Numbered from the stretch's first letter, positions 28,341 to 36,638 are shown. The stretch: DNA of 64,000 nt from an uncultured Anaerobiospirillum sp. (GCA_944389615.1 CALXNA010000017.1:1-64000), one strand, 5' to 3'. Notes: a model not told the origin generated them from the letters alone. Numbers and translations are program-made.

Positions 28341-29516
28341 TTAGCTCAGGCGTGGGGGCTTCTTGACGAGGCACAGCAGTAACACACCTAAGGTCGCAAT
28401 GCCAAAGCCAACCTCATAGATGATGAGGTATGAGCCGCTGCTCGCGAGCGAAATCAAGGCGCCTCCCGCGATTTGGCCTGAGGTCGAGGCGTTGATGTAA
28501 AGCGAGGTTGCCTGTCCCGGAATGGTCGGGAGCAGCTCTTGGAAAAAGACCATGCCCATAGAGGCGACAAAGGCGATGTAGAGCGCCGAGAAGAATTGGA
28601 TCGCCAGCATCTGCCACTCGCTGCGGGCAAAGTGCAAGAGAGCCAAGAACACCAAGAGGCTGACCGCGCCGATGATGACGACAAGCTTGAGGCCAATGCC
28701 CTTAGACAGGCGCGCAGCGAGGAACATCAGCGGGATCTCAAGGAAGGCCGCAAGGCTCAACATGAAGCCCGGCATGTTCTCAGTGAGCTTGAGCTCTTGG
28801 GTTACATAGAGCGGCATGGTCGTGATGTAGCTGGAGAAGGCCGTGAACATGCAGGCGATGCCGACAAAGAGCATCATGACCGAGCCATTGGTCCACCATG
28901 CGATGTGACGCGACTTGTCAGCGATGCTCTTATCTAAGACGTTGGGCAAGAAAAAGAAGCAGGTGAGGCCGCACAGGCCAAACGAGCACATCGTGACCAA
29001 GAAGAGCAGGTCAAAGCTGCCGCCTAAGGCGATGCCGTAGGAAATCGGAGGGCCAATCACCCACGAGAGCGACGCCAAGGAGCGCAGGAAGGTCGTGAAC
29101 ATGAGCGAGCCGCGCTTGATGTTCTTGATGGCGTACTCGCGCGCTGAGGCGAAGATCTGCGGAAAAGACACCGGGTAGGAGCCAAGGCAGAGCAGGCCCA
29201 CGGTGCAGATGACCCAATAGCTGGGGCGCAGATAGAGCAGCACCGAGGCGGCCACGCCAAAGAGCGAGGCAATGCAGATGATCGACGGGCGCTGCAGACC
29301 CATGTCCGAAAAGCGCGCCACAGTTTGCACGATCAAGATGGTGGCAATCGGCAAGAGCACGAAGAAGAGCGAGATGTGCAGCGGGTCAAAGCCCAGCTCG
29401 GTGTTGAGGTAAAACGACAGCACCGGGTTGAAAAGCGAGCTGGAGATGGTGATCAAGAGACATATGATCACATAGGTGGGGATGGAGCCCGTGCGCGAAG
29501 CGCCTAAGGTCTGCAT
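28341..29516 (-). CDS. Set-type sugar efflux transporter (MFS), copy 2
   Basis: 391 residues, about twelve membrane helices. The block FPQIFASAREYAIKN followed by LASLSWVIGPPISYGIAL closely follows the SetA/SetB sugar-efflux pattern of E. coli (PQLFALAREYADN and SLAWVIGPPLA). These inner-membrane proton antiporters export sugars or sugar analogues and relieve sugar-phosphate stress. TAAGGA lies 10 nt before the ATG. It follows, in the same direction with a 56-bp gap, a paralogue with which it shares long blocks (LGFDPLHIS, ARFSDMGLQRP, IICIASLFG). The sugar is unknown. Confidence 0.88.
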   Translation of the reverse strand: MQTLGASRTGSIPTYVIICLLITISSSLFNPVLSFYLNTELGFDPLHISLFFVLLPIATILIVQTVARFSDMGLQRPSIICIASLFGVAASVLLYLRPSYWVICTVGLLCLGSYPVSFPQIFASAREYAIKNIKRGSLMFTTFLRSLASLSWVIGPPISYGIALGGSFDLLFLVTMCSFGLCGLTCFFFLPNVLDKSIADKSRHIAWWTNGSVMMLFVGIACMFTAFSSYITTMPLYVTQELKLTENMPGFMLSLAAFLEIPLMFLAARLSKGIGLKLVVIIGAVSLLVFLALLHFARSEWQMLAIQFFSALYIAFVASMGMVFFQELLPTIPGQATSLYINASTSGQIAGGALISLASSGSYLIIYEVGFGIATLGVLLLCLVKKPPRLS

Positions 29517-29572
29517 CGGAAAGTATCCTTAAGGTCAGGCCGCCGACTCATTTGGAGCTTCGGCGGCTGCGA

Positions 29573-30835
29573 TTACTTGATGGTGACGTTGGGCTTTTTG
29601 ACCAAGAAGATCAAGATAATGCCGACGACGGCGATGCCGAGGCCGCCATTGTAGATGGTCATGTAGCTGCCGCTCTCGGCTAAGGAAATCATGCCGCCAC
29701 CGGCGATTTGCCCGGCGGTTGAGGCATTGATAAAGAGCGAGGTCGACTGGCCGGGGATGGTCGGCAACATCTCTTGGAATAGCACCATGCCAATTGAGCC
29801 CAAGAAGGCGATGAAGATGGCTGGGAAGATCTGCAGGGCCAAGAGCTGGGTTGGCGTCTGCGCCCAATGCAGCAGCACCAAGAAGATGAACATGCAGATG
29901 GCCCCGAGCAAGACCACGGTCTTGAGGCCAATGATCTTCGAGCACTTGGCGCCCAAGAACATCAGCGGGATCTCAAGGAAGGCCGCAAGGCCCATGATGT
30001 AGCCCGGCAGATTGGTCGAGAGCTTGAGCTCTTGGGTCACATAGAGCGGCATGGTCGAGATGTAGCTGGAGAAGGCGGTAAAGAGCAGCGCGGTACCGGC
30101 AAAGAGCATCATGACCGAGCCATCCTTCCACCATGCGACCTTGGCGCCGTCACCGCCTTGGCGCGCCGCCTTGGCCGCTTGCTCAACCTGCGCGTGCTCA
30201 ACCTGAGTGTGCGCAGGCTCGCCCTCAGGCGCCGCTTTGGTGTTGCTATCGAAGACGTTAGGCAAGAAGAAGTAGCTGGCCAAACCACACAGGGCGAACA
30301 TTGCGGCGGTGACGGTAAAGAGCAGGTCGAAGCTGCCGCCTAAGGCAATGGCATAGGACAGCGGCGGGCCGACTACCCACGACAGCGAGGTGAGCGAGCG
30401 CAAGAAGGTCGTGAACATGAGCGAGCCTTGCTTGACGTGCTTGAGCGCAAACTCGCGCGCCGAGGCGAAGATCTGCGGAAAGGCGACCGGATGGGTGCCA
30501 AGGCAGACTAGGCCGATGGTGCACAAGGTCACGAAGTCGGGGCGACAGTACAGGATAAAGGAGCTGGCAATGCCAAAGAGCGAGGCAATGCAGATGATCA
30601 TCGGGCGCTGCAGGCCCATGTCCGAAAAGCGCGCAATCGTTTGCACGATGCCAATGGTGGCCAAAGGCAAGAGCGCGAAGAGAATGGAGATATGAAGCGG
30701 ATCAAAACCCAGTTCGGTGTTGAGGTAATAAGACATGACTGGGTTGAAGAGGGAGCCGGAAGTGGCGATGAGAATGCACACTACGACATAGGTGGCAACG
30801 TTGCCACGCTTGTTTGCGCCGTATGTTTGGAGCAT
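29573..30835 (-). CDS. Set-type sugar efflux transporter (MFS), copy 1
   Basis: 420 residues from the ATG at 30835 (TAGGTG 4-5 nt upstream; a GTG two codons earlier is less well placed). Same family and topology as the next gene: SFYLNTELGFDPLHIS-like opening, FPQIFASAREFALKH and LTSLSWVVGPPLSYAIAL. It differs by a ~40-residue Ala/Glu/His-rich cytoplasmic loop in the middle (TKAAPEGEPAHTQVEHAQVE), which copy 2 lacks. It is the first gene of the pair and starts at the edge of the palindromic spacer around 31 kb. A recent tandem duplication followed by divergence is the likely history. Confidence 0.88.
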   Translation of the reverse strand: MLQTYGANKRGNVATYVVVCILIATSGSLFNPVMSYYLNTELGFDPLHISILFALLPLATIGIVQTIARFSDMGLQRPMIICIASLFGIASSFILYCRPDFVTLCTIGLVCLGTHPVAFPQIFASAREFALKHVKQGSLMFTTFLRSLTSLSWVVGPPLSYAIALGGSFDLLFTVTAAMFALCGLASYFFLPNVFDSNTKAAPEGEPAHTQVEHAQVEQAAKAARQGGDGAKVAWWKDGSVMMLFAGTALLFTAFSSYISTMPLYVTQELKLSTNLPGYIMGLAAFLEIPLMFLGAKCSKIIGLKTVVLLGAICMFIFLVLLHWAQTPTQLLALQIFPAIFIAFLGSIGMVLFQEMLPTIPGQSTSLFINASTAGQIAGGGMISLAESGSYMTIYNGGLGIAVVGIILIFLVKKPNVTIK

Positions 30836-30933
30836 AGACACCTACAGAGAAGGCAAGTGGCGGCCTGAAGCCGGGCCGACGCGGGGTCAAGTCAGACGGA
30901 CGCTGAGTCTTACTTGGCGCAGAGCTGCGTGGG

Positions 30934-31141
30934 GTAGCCACCATGCCCATAAACTTAAGGAATCCCATAAGTATGCGGTCAAATGCCATGTCGCTTGAAT
31001 ATCTTATTCCGCCCTGTGTTCTATGAAAGGCCCTTTTCAAGCGGGCTCCACATAAAGCGTCATGGGCCCGCGAAATTTAAGATATTCAAGGGAAGTGCTT
31101 ATTTAAGCCAATCCTTAAGTTTATGGGGATGGTTAGCCACG
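30934..31141. repeat. Large interrupted palindrome in the transporter-reductase spacer
   Basis: Two nested perfect inverted repeats lie in the 550-bp spacer: the outer CCCATAAACTTAAGGA (30946-30961) with its complement at 31112-31127, and the inner CTTGAATATCTTA (30994-31006) with 31078-31090. Weaker pairing extends outward (GTAGCC.ACCAT / ATGGTTAGCCAC). The order of elements is the same in both arms when each is read inward, so the spacer holds two copies of one ~60-bp composite element facing each other. It could be a doubled operator for the divergent genes, or a MITE-like remnant. The remaining spacer to 31386 shows no gene. Confidence 0.75.
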
Positions 31142-31389
31142 CGGAGCTATGCTAGCAATTGCCTCAACTTTTGCAAGATGGTGCGGCCACTATTTGTGCA
31201 AAGTCCGCTTCCATGCCGCGGGGGCGGCGCTCACTCCGAACGAAAATGGTGCAAAACCGAGTGGCTCCTCAGGGGCGAGTCGGTGGGCACGCTCTGCGCA
31301 AGCAAATAGGGTGCTAGTTTGCGCGCCGCAGCGGTGGCGCCGCGTTGCAGCATACAGGCGACGCACTAGACTGAAGTAAAGGAGGCATG

Positions 31390-32283
31390 ATGGTGGTTAT
31401 GGTGAGCGATGAGAGCAAGGATACGGCCCGCGTCAACCTCGCAGCAGGATACAGATTACGCACCGGCCAGCATCTGCCGGTCGTAGGCTTCGGGACATGG
31501 GCGCTGCCAGAGGGCCCCGAGTGCAGCCGCGCGGTGTGCGACGCGATTCGGGCGGGCTATCGCTTAATTGACGGAGCGGCTTTCTACCGCAACGAGCGCA
31601 GTGTCGGCAAGGGCATCAAGGCGGCGTTAAGCCAAGGCGTGGCGCGCTCGGAGCTGACGATTACCTCCAAGGTCTGGGTCGATAACTTAGGTTATCAGAG
31701 CACCATGGACTCCTTCTTTAAGAGCCTCAATGACTTGGAGCTTGATTACCTCGACTTGTACCTGATCCATTGGCCCGCGAGCCCCAACAAGCATGCCGCA
31801 TGGCAAGAGCTCAATCTCGCCACATGGAAGGCCATGGTGGAGCTCTATGAGGAGGGCTATGTGCGCGCCATCGGCGTTTCCAACTTCCTGCCGCACCACT
31901 TGGAGAATTTGCTCTCCTACCGCGTCGCTCCGATGGTCAACCAACTGGAGGTGCACCCGGGCTACAGCCAGCGCGCGCTAGTGGACTTATGCCACGAGCA
32001 CGGCATCGTGGTCGAGGGCTGGTCGCCCTTTGGACGCGGTGCGGTCTTGGGCGATGCCACCATCAATGCCATTGCCGATGCCCATGAGTGCACCGCCGCG
32101 CAGGTCTGCCTTGCCTTCTGCCGCCAGCTCAAGGTCATACCGCTGCCTAAGAGCGCGGCCTCGAACCGCATGGTCTCGAACTTGGACTTCCTCGATATCA
32201 CCCTGAGCCCGGCCGAAATGGGCCAGCTCCTTGCCTTGGATGATATTAGGCTCGGCTACTCAGGCGAGCATCCCGACCGCTAG
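31390..32283 (+). CDS. Aldo/keto reductase (DkgA type)
   Basis: 297 residues; GGAGG lies 4 nt before the ATG at 31390 (ATGs at 31387 and 31399 are possible alternatives). This NADPH-dependent reductase of the 2,5-diketo-D-gluconate reductase class has the catalytic tetrad in place: Asp61 and Tyr66 (LIDGAAFYRNE), Lys94 (TSKVW), His127 (LIHWP). The NADP end is IPLPKSAASNRM. Known substrates of the class include 2,5-diketogluconate and methylglyoxal-like carbonyls; the actual one is not visible. It is divergent from the sugar exporters across the palindromic spacer, which may control both. Confidence 0.92.
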   Translation: MVVMVSDESKDTARVNLAAGYRLRTGQHLPVVGFGTWALPEGPECSRAVCDAIRAGYRLIDGAAFYRNERSVGKGIKAALSQGVARSELTITSKVWVDNLGYQSTMDSFFKSLNDLELDYLDLYLIHWPASPNKHAAWQELNLATWKAMVELYEEGYVRAIGVSNFLPHHLENLLSYRVAPMVNQLEVHPGYSQRALVDLCHEHGIVVEGWSPFGRGAVLGDATINAIADAHECTAAQVCLAFCRQLKVIPLPKSAASNRMVSNLDFLDITLSPAEMGQLLALDDIRLGYSGEHPDR

Positions 32284-32381
32284 GCCCGCAGCCACCGCAG
32301 GCGCCTGCGGCGCCCGCCGGACGCTCCGCCGCCCGTAGCCTAGAGCAGCCTGCGCACCCTCTGGCACGGCAAGCGGCGCGC

Positions 32382-33908
32382 TTAGGCTAAGCGCACGAGG
32401 CGTGCCATGTAGAAGCCGTCAAAGCCTGAGGAAGGTAAGATCACCTTTTCCTCTTCGAGCTTGAAGCTATCAGGGTGGCGCTCTAAGAAAGCCTGCACTT
32501 GAGCTTGGTTTTCGCTCGGTAAGATCGAGCAGGTCGAGTAGACGACCTTGCCGCCGACTTTGACCATGCGGCTATAGCGCTCCAAGATGTCGGCTTGCAC
32601 CTTCTTTAACTCAACCAAGCGCGGGTTGATATCCGCCCACTTGGAGTCGGCGGTGCGGCGCAGTACGCCCAAGCCCGAGCATGGGGCATCGATTAAGACG
32701 CGGTCGGCGTGGTCGTAGAGGCGCTTGACGACCTTGGTGGAGTCGATGAGGCGTACCTCGACGTTGAAGACTCCGGCGCGGCTGGCGCGCTTGCGCAAGT
32801 CATCTAACTTCCACTGCTCGATATCAAGGGCGATCAAGGTGCCCTTGTTCTGCATCAAAGCAGCAAGGTGTAGCGTCTTGCCGCCGGCACCGGCGCAGGA
32901 GTCGATGACGCGTTGGCCCGGCTCGACCTGTAAGAACGGCGCGATCTCCTGCGAGCCCGGATCTTGCTGCTCAAACAAGCCCTCACGGAAGGCGGTCGTA
33001 CGGAATAAGGCCGAGTTCGAGGTGACCTCTAAGGCGGTGTTGACGCCCTTGACCGAGCGGGTGACCACGCCTTCTTGGGTCAGACGGCTGGCGAGCTCAT
33101 CGCGCGTGATCTTCAAGGTGTTGGTGCGGATAAAGCGCCGCGACGGCTCACCCAAGGCCTTACGCTCGGTCGGCCAAGCTTCCTTGAGCTCGCGCGAGCC
33201 CAGCTCCTCAAGCCAATAAGGGCAGCCCTCCATCAAGAGCGGATGGTTCTGGGCCTCCTTCTTGCGCTTGCTCAGACCTGCGCGGTCAAAGCCGGTGGCA
33301 TCGAGCTCGGGCTCTGGCCAGCCTTGCTCGGCATAGTAGGCGAGCACGAGGAAGTTGACGTGGCGCTTGAAGTCCGATGGGCGCTTGAGGCCGGACAGCT
33401 GGGCGTAGTAAGAGAGGCGGCGGAACATCGCGTTGATGTGGCCAATGACAAAGCCCTGCTCGCTTTGCGGCAGCTTGACCTTGGCAAACCACAGCGCGTA
33501 GGCCTTATCGAGCGGCTTACCATCGACCAAGGTCGAGGTCAAAATGCTGGTGACAAGGCGCAGCTGGAAGGTGGTAAAGCCCGGCTTATGCGAGACGCGC
33601 TTAGGCGTGATTTCCTTACGGCGTGGGGCGCGCTTGACCTTGGTGCCATCCCCGGCCTGCCCTTCGCGCCGCGCGCGCAACAGCGCCACCTCGCGGTTGT
33701 CTGCGCTCTGCCCGGTTCGCCCAGCATGCCCCACAGCACGCCCGGCATGGCCCGCAGCGCGGCCCTTAGCGGCCGGATTGCGGGTAGCGTTGTGACCTAC
33801 TCCATGGGCGGAGTCGTGAGCGCCGCCGGTGCGGAAGTTGCGCGCTTGCGCTTTTTGGCCAAAGGAAGTGCGCTTGACGCGCATGGGAGTAGATGCATCA
33901 AAAGGCAT
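32382..33908 (-). CDS. RsmB-like rRNA (cytosine-C5) methyltransferase
   Basis: 508 residues from the ATG at 33908. Residues ~1-100 are a basic Ala/Gly/Arg/His-rich extension not usual in the family. A NusB-like helical domain (about 110-220) is followed by the NOL1/NOP2/sun catalytic domain with VIDSCAGAGGKTLHLA (SAM site), LIDAPCSGLG (general Cys) and VYSTCSI (catalytic Cys). RsmB methylates C967 of 16S rRNA; the NusB-like part favours RsmB over RsmF, but the fmt/trkA neighbours of a classical rsmB are absent, so a paralogue is possible. The start codon lacks a strong ribosome site. Confidence 0.87.
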   Translation of the reverse strand: MPFDASTPMRVKRTSFGQKAQARNFRTGGAHDSAHGVGHNATRNPAAKGRAAGHAGRAVGHAGRTGQSADNREVALLRARREGQAGDGTKVKRAPRRKEITPKRVSHKPGFTTFQLRLVTSILTSTLVDGKPLDKAYALWFAKVKLPQSEQGFVIGHINAMFRRLSYYAQLSGLKRPSDFKRHVNFLVLAYYAEQGWPEPELDATGFDRAGLSKRKKEAQNHPLLMEGCPYWLEELGSRELKEAWPTERKALGEPSRRFIRTNTLKITRDELASRLTQEGVVTRSVKGVNTALEVTSNSALFRTTAFREGLFEQQDPGSQEIAPFLQVEPGQRVIDSCAGAGGKTLHLAALMQNKGTLIALDIEQWKLDDLRKRASRAGVFNVEVRLIDSTKVVKRLYDHADRVLIDAPCSGLGVLRRTADSKWADINPRLVELKKVQADILERYSRMVKVGGKVVYSTCSILPSENQAQVQAFLERHPDSFKLEEEKVILPSSGFDGFYMARLVRLA

Positions 33909-34065
33909 GGCAAATCTCAAAATGCTACGAAGAGAGCTCCGCGCACTCGGCGGAACAAGGAGCTGTGCTCAGCTCGAGGCTGAGCCGAGGTCTGGGAACT
34001 CGTGCGCAGACCGCGCAACCAATCTTGGGGCGTAAAGCCCGAATATATCAACGATATCGCGCGCG

Positions 34066-34094
34066 ATTTTACGCTAAAGCCGCCCTAAGCTCAA
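34066..34094 (-). promoter_or_regulatory. Promoter of the RsmB-like gene
   Basis: On the minus strand TTGAGC (34089-34094), 17 nt, TAAAAT (34066-34071), followed by a CGCGCGCG stretch. The leader would be about 150 nt. Confidence 0.55.
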
Positions 34095-34109
34095 GTTCAC
34101 GGCCACGCC

Positions 34110-34364
34110 CCATGGTGTACCGCCATGGGCGTTGTGGGTACACCACCGATGCAGGCTGCCAGCAAGGTGGTCTCTAAGGGGAAGGTTTGGGCCGCTTGGG
34201 CGCTCTGTCAGGTCGACGGCATCGGCGTGTGGCCTGAGCGGGCCGCGCCAAGGTGTACCGAAACGTAGCTTGAGGCCGCAACGGCATCTGCTCCTTAGAG
34301 ACTTATGCTGACCTTGTGGTTAACCCGGAGCGTGGGGCGGCAAGCGGTGCGCGCAGCCGCGGGG
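34110..34364. repeat. 265-bp tandem element, copy 1
   Basis: First of two copies at an exact 265-bp spacing with no length change between them; three GGTGTACC-type landmarks all repeat at +265. Elements in this copy: dyad CCCATGG/CCATGGG (34110-34127), GGTGTACC at 34114-34121, its complement GGTACACC at 34137-34144, GTCTCTAAGG at 34170-34179 pairing perfectly with CCTTAGAGAC at 34293-34302, and a further GGTGTACC at 34252-34259. There is no convincing protein frame. It may be a structured RNA or an operator array; see the findings. Confidence 0.9.
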
Positions 34365-34374
34365 ACAGTGGGCT

Positions 34375-34629
34375 TCGTGGTGTACCGCCACGGACGATGT
34401 GGGTACACCACCGGTGCAGGCTGCCAGCAAGGTGGTATCTAAGGGGAAGGTTTGGGCCGCTTGGGCGCTATGTCAGCTCGGCGGCATCGGCGTGTGGTCT
34501 GAGCGGGCAGTGCCAAGGTGTACCGTAACGCGGCTTGAGGCCGCAACGGCATCTGCTTCTTAGAGACCTAGGCTGACTTGGGGGTTAATCCAGAGCGTGG
34601 GGCGGCAAGCGGTGAGCGCCGCCGCGGGA
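34375..34629. repeat. 265-bp tandem element, copy 2
   Basis: Second copy, with scattered substitutions and no indels over the matched part. GGTGTACC recurs at 34379-34386 and 34517-34524, and GGTACACC at 34402-34409. The CCATGG dyad of copy 1 is here CGTGG/CCACG, a paired change that keeps the stem. The long-range stem is kept except for one mismatch and one G-T pair (GTATCTAAGG with TTCTTAGAGAC). The sequence after this copy (34640-34700) holds a GC hairpin CGGGCAC/GTGCCCG. Confidence 0.9.
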
Positions 34630-34728
34630 GGGCGTGCACTATGTGCGGGCACGGCGCCGCCCGGCGCGTGTGCCCGGGGCTTTCCGTGCAAGTTTGAGTA
34701 AGCTCACACCCACTCGGGCGCGATGCAT

Positions 34729-34763
34729 ATATAATTGGTGCCAGTTCCTTGGGGGTACCAAGG
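34729..34763 (+). promoter_or_regulatory. GntR promoter region with operator-like inverted repeat
   Basis: A TATAAT box lies in TATATAATTGG near 34730. Just downstream is the perfect inverted repeat CCTTGG-GGGTA-CCAAGG (34747-34763), well placed to block transcription. The regulator gene starts about 170 bp further on. A -35 match is not evident. Autoregulation is an inference. Confidence 0.5.
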
Positions 34764-34931
34764 AGTGGGCGGTGAGCCTAGAAACGGGGGCTTTAAGCCT
34801 GCGGCAGGCCCGTGCATACTAACGTGTGGCTGAGAGCATGCGCGGCAAAGCCTTGGATTTGGTAGTTGTGGATTGGTCTTGAGAGCAGCTTTCATTGAGC
34901 GCGTCCTGAAGGTACTAGGGGAGATAGGTTA

Positions 34932-35636
34932 ATGCCAGAGAGCTTGCGGCCCGATGCGGTAACTGACGAAATCGTTAGCTACATGCGCCATATGATCAGC
35001 ACGGGGAAGTGGCCCGTGGGCTCTAAGATCCCATCTGAGAACCAGCTGCGCGCGCGCCTTAACGTTTCGCGTACCTCCTTGCGCTCGGCCATCATGCAGC
35101 TTGCAGCCCTCAATGTGCTCAAGGCCAAGCAGGGCATTGGCACCTTCGTCATCTCGACCTTGCACGATGAAGCCATCTTCGAGGAAACCGGCAAGAACCT
35201 CGGCGCCAAAAAGGAAATCGTCCAGATCTTGGAGTTCCTCAAGATCGTCGCCCCCACCGCCATCTTCATTGAGATGCAGAAGTTCAACAAGTGCTTTAAG
35301 GGCCTCGAGCGCCAGCTCATGACCACCTTAGAGCAGCAAAAGGCCTTGGCCGCCCACGACCAAGCCGAGTTTCTGCGCTCCTGCTTTGAGTTTCATATCG
35401 TCATCTTCAACTCGATCGTCAACGAGTTCGTCAAGAACTCCGTGATCGAAGCGATCACGCGCCTGCAAAACGCGGTGGCGGTACTGCACCCTAACATCTC
35501 CTGCCAAGTCATCTTGACCCTGCACAGCAAGCTCATCAAGGCCATTGTCAAAGAGGATGCCAAACTCGCCCGCCGTGCGCTCAAGAAGCTCTTTGACTAC
35601 CTCACCGCCCACGACTATTTGCGCTCCTTAACTTAG
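34932..35636 (+). CDS. GntR-family transcriptional regulator, FadR/FCD subfamily
   Basis: 234 residues. The N-terminal winged helix (residues 5-75: DEIVSYMRHMISTGKWPVGSKIPSE, LNVSRTSLRSAIMQL and the wing KQGIGTFV) binds DNA; the all-helical FCD effector domain follows (about 90-230), with family histidines in FEFHIVIF and LTLHSKL. FCD regulators respond to organic or sugar acids. GGAGATAGG precedes the ATG. The upstream 1-kb spacer holds six TGGT-GT-ACC-like sites, the half-site logic of this subfamily. The 3' end overlaps the tail of the broken MmeI-like gene on the other strand. Confidence 0.92.
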   Translation: MPESLRPDAVTDEIVSYMRHMISTGKWPVGSKIPSENQLRARLNVSRTSLRSAIMQLAALNVLKAKQGIGTFVISTLHDEAIFEETGKNLGAKKEIVQILEFLKIVAPTAIFIEMQKFNKCFKGLERQLMTTLEQQKALAAHDQAEFLRSCFEFHIVIFNSIVNEFVKNSVIEAITRLQNAVAVLHPNISCQVILTLHSKLIKAIVKEDAKLARRALKKLFDYLTAHDYLRSLT

Positions 35637-36617
35637 CCGCAGCCAGCCTGCTGCGCCTGCGCTGGAGCGTGAGGTGCTGGGGCAGAGCAGGGCGGCAATC
35701 TCGGGGGTGAACTGCGGAATCTGGGCATCGTCGTCGGCAAAGAGCCCGCCGTTGACGTAAGGAAAGGCTTGCAAGTCGGGGCTGTCGTAGGGATCGCGCT
35801 CGTCTTTTGGAGTGTTGAGAACGGCAAAGAGCTGCTTGAGGCCATCGCGCATCAGCTCCGGTGGGTACTTGCTCAGATAGTCCTGAAAGGCCGTGGGTGT
35901 GGCAAAGAGTCCGGCATCTTCGGCGTAGAGACAAAAGACCAAGCGCACGCACAGCTTGTTGAGGCTTTGCAGCGCCTGCGGGCTGTCGGGGTCGTGGTAG
36001 CAAGCTGAGAGCAAGCGATAGAGCTCGGAGACTAAGGCCCCGGCTTGCACCGAGATCTCATCGCGGTGGATCGGCACCTCGGAGTCTGCGTGCACCAAGA
36101 AGTTGAGGCGGTAGTAGTCGTGGCCCAAGTCGGCTAAGGCCACGGTCGCGGTGGGCTCGGTGCCGGTCTGGGCCATATCGTATATGACAAAGTGCTCGAA
36201 GTTGCACAGTACGATATAGCGCGCCCGCTTCTCGTAGCTTAAGTTGGCGTTGTAGCGCTTGGCTTGCTCATAAGGGGTGAGCTTGACGCCATCAGACTGC
36301 ACCTGCGGGGCATTGAGGTCAACGCCCTTGCTCTTTTGCTCGATGAGCACGTGGGTGCGGGCGATGTAAGCGTCGATCAAGCCGCGCTTGGCCTTGTCGG
36401 GCTTGACCTCAAAGGCGATGAAGTCTTGGGGTTTGCTGATCCCAAAGACATTGCCTAAGAGGTCGAGCCAAAAGCTCTGGGTTTGGCTCTTCTCTGAGCC
36501 CGAGCGGCGCAGCCACTCCTACGCGAAGACGGCGGCGGCTTGGGCAGCGGCTTGGGACGCTGCTTTGCTGGTGGCCGTGGCTGCGGCTTTGTTGGTGGCT
36601 TTGCTGGTTGCGGTCAT
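35628..36617 (-). pseudogene. MmeI-like DNA methyltransferase/endonuclease remnant
   Basis: The original start is the ATG at 36617 (AAGGAGC upstream), giving a short Ala-rich leader, then an in-frame TAG at codon 33 (36519-36521). The same frame continues with EWLRRSGSEKSQTQSFWLDLL, VLIEQKSKGVDLNAPQ, PYEQAKRYN, CNFEHFVIYD, KLCVRLVFCLYAEDAGLF, NTPKDERDPYDSPDLQAFPYVNGGLFAD and IPQFTPEIAALL, the nuclease and helical-spacer regions of MmeI/type IIG-like enzymes. It then stops: methyltransferase motifs (NPPY) and the target-recognition domain are missing, with the end cut where the converging GntR gene begins. Two independent lesions make loss of function near certain. It is 21 nt downstream of yfbR. 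Confidence 0.85.
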
Positions 36618-36638
36618 AGCGCTCCTTATGAGCGCTCT

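Noticed and set aside
30983-31309. 108-codon frame in the spacer at 31 kb
   Set aside because: It overlies the palindromic repeats and lacks a ribosome site and coding composition.
34316-34528. Short frames inside the 265-bp repeats, including parallel minus-strand frames starting MPLRPQA in both copies
   Set aside because: The two copies have no indels, so frame agreement is automatic; substitutions change amino acids freely and there is no sign of protein-level selection.
34110-34640. Insertion sequence or integron explanation for the 265-bp repeats
   Set aside because: No transposase or integrase frame, no terminal inverted repeats and no target duplication were seen.
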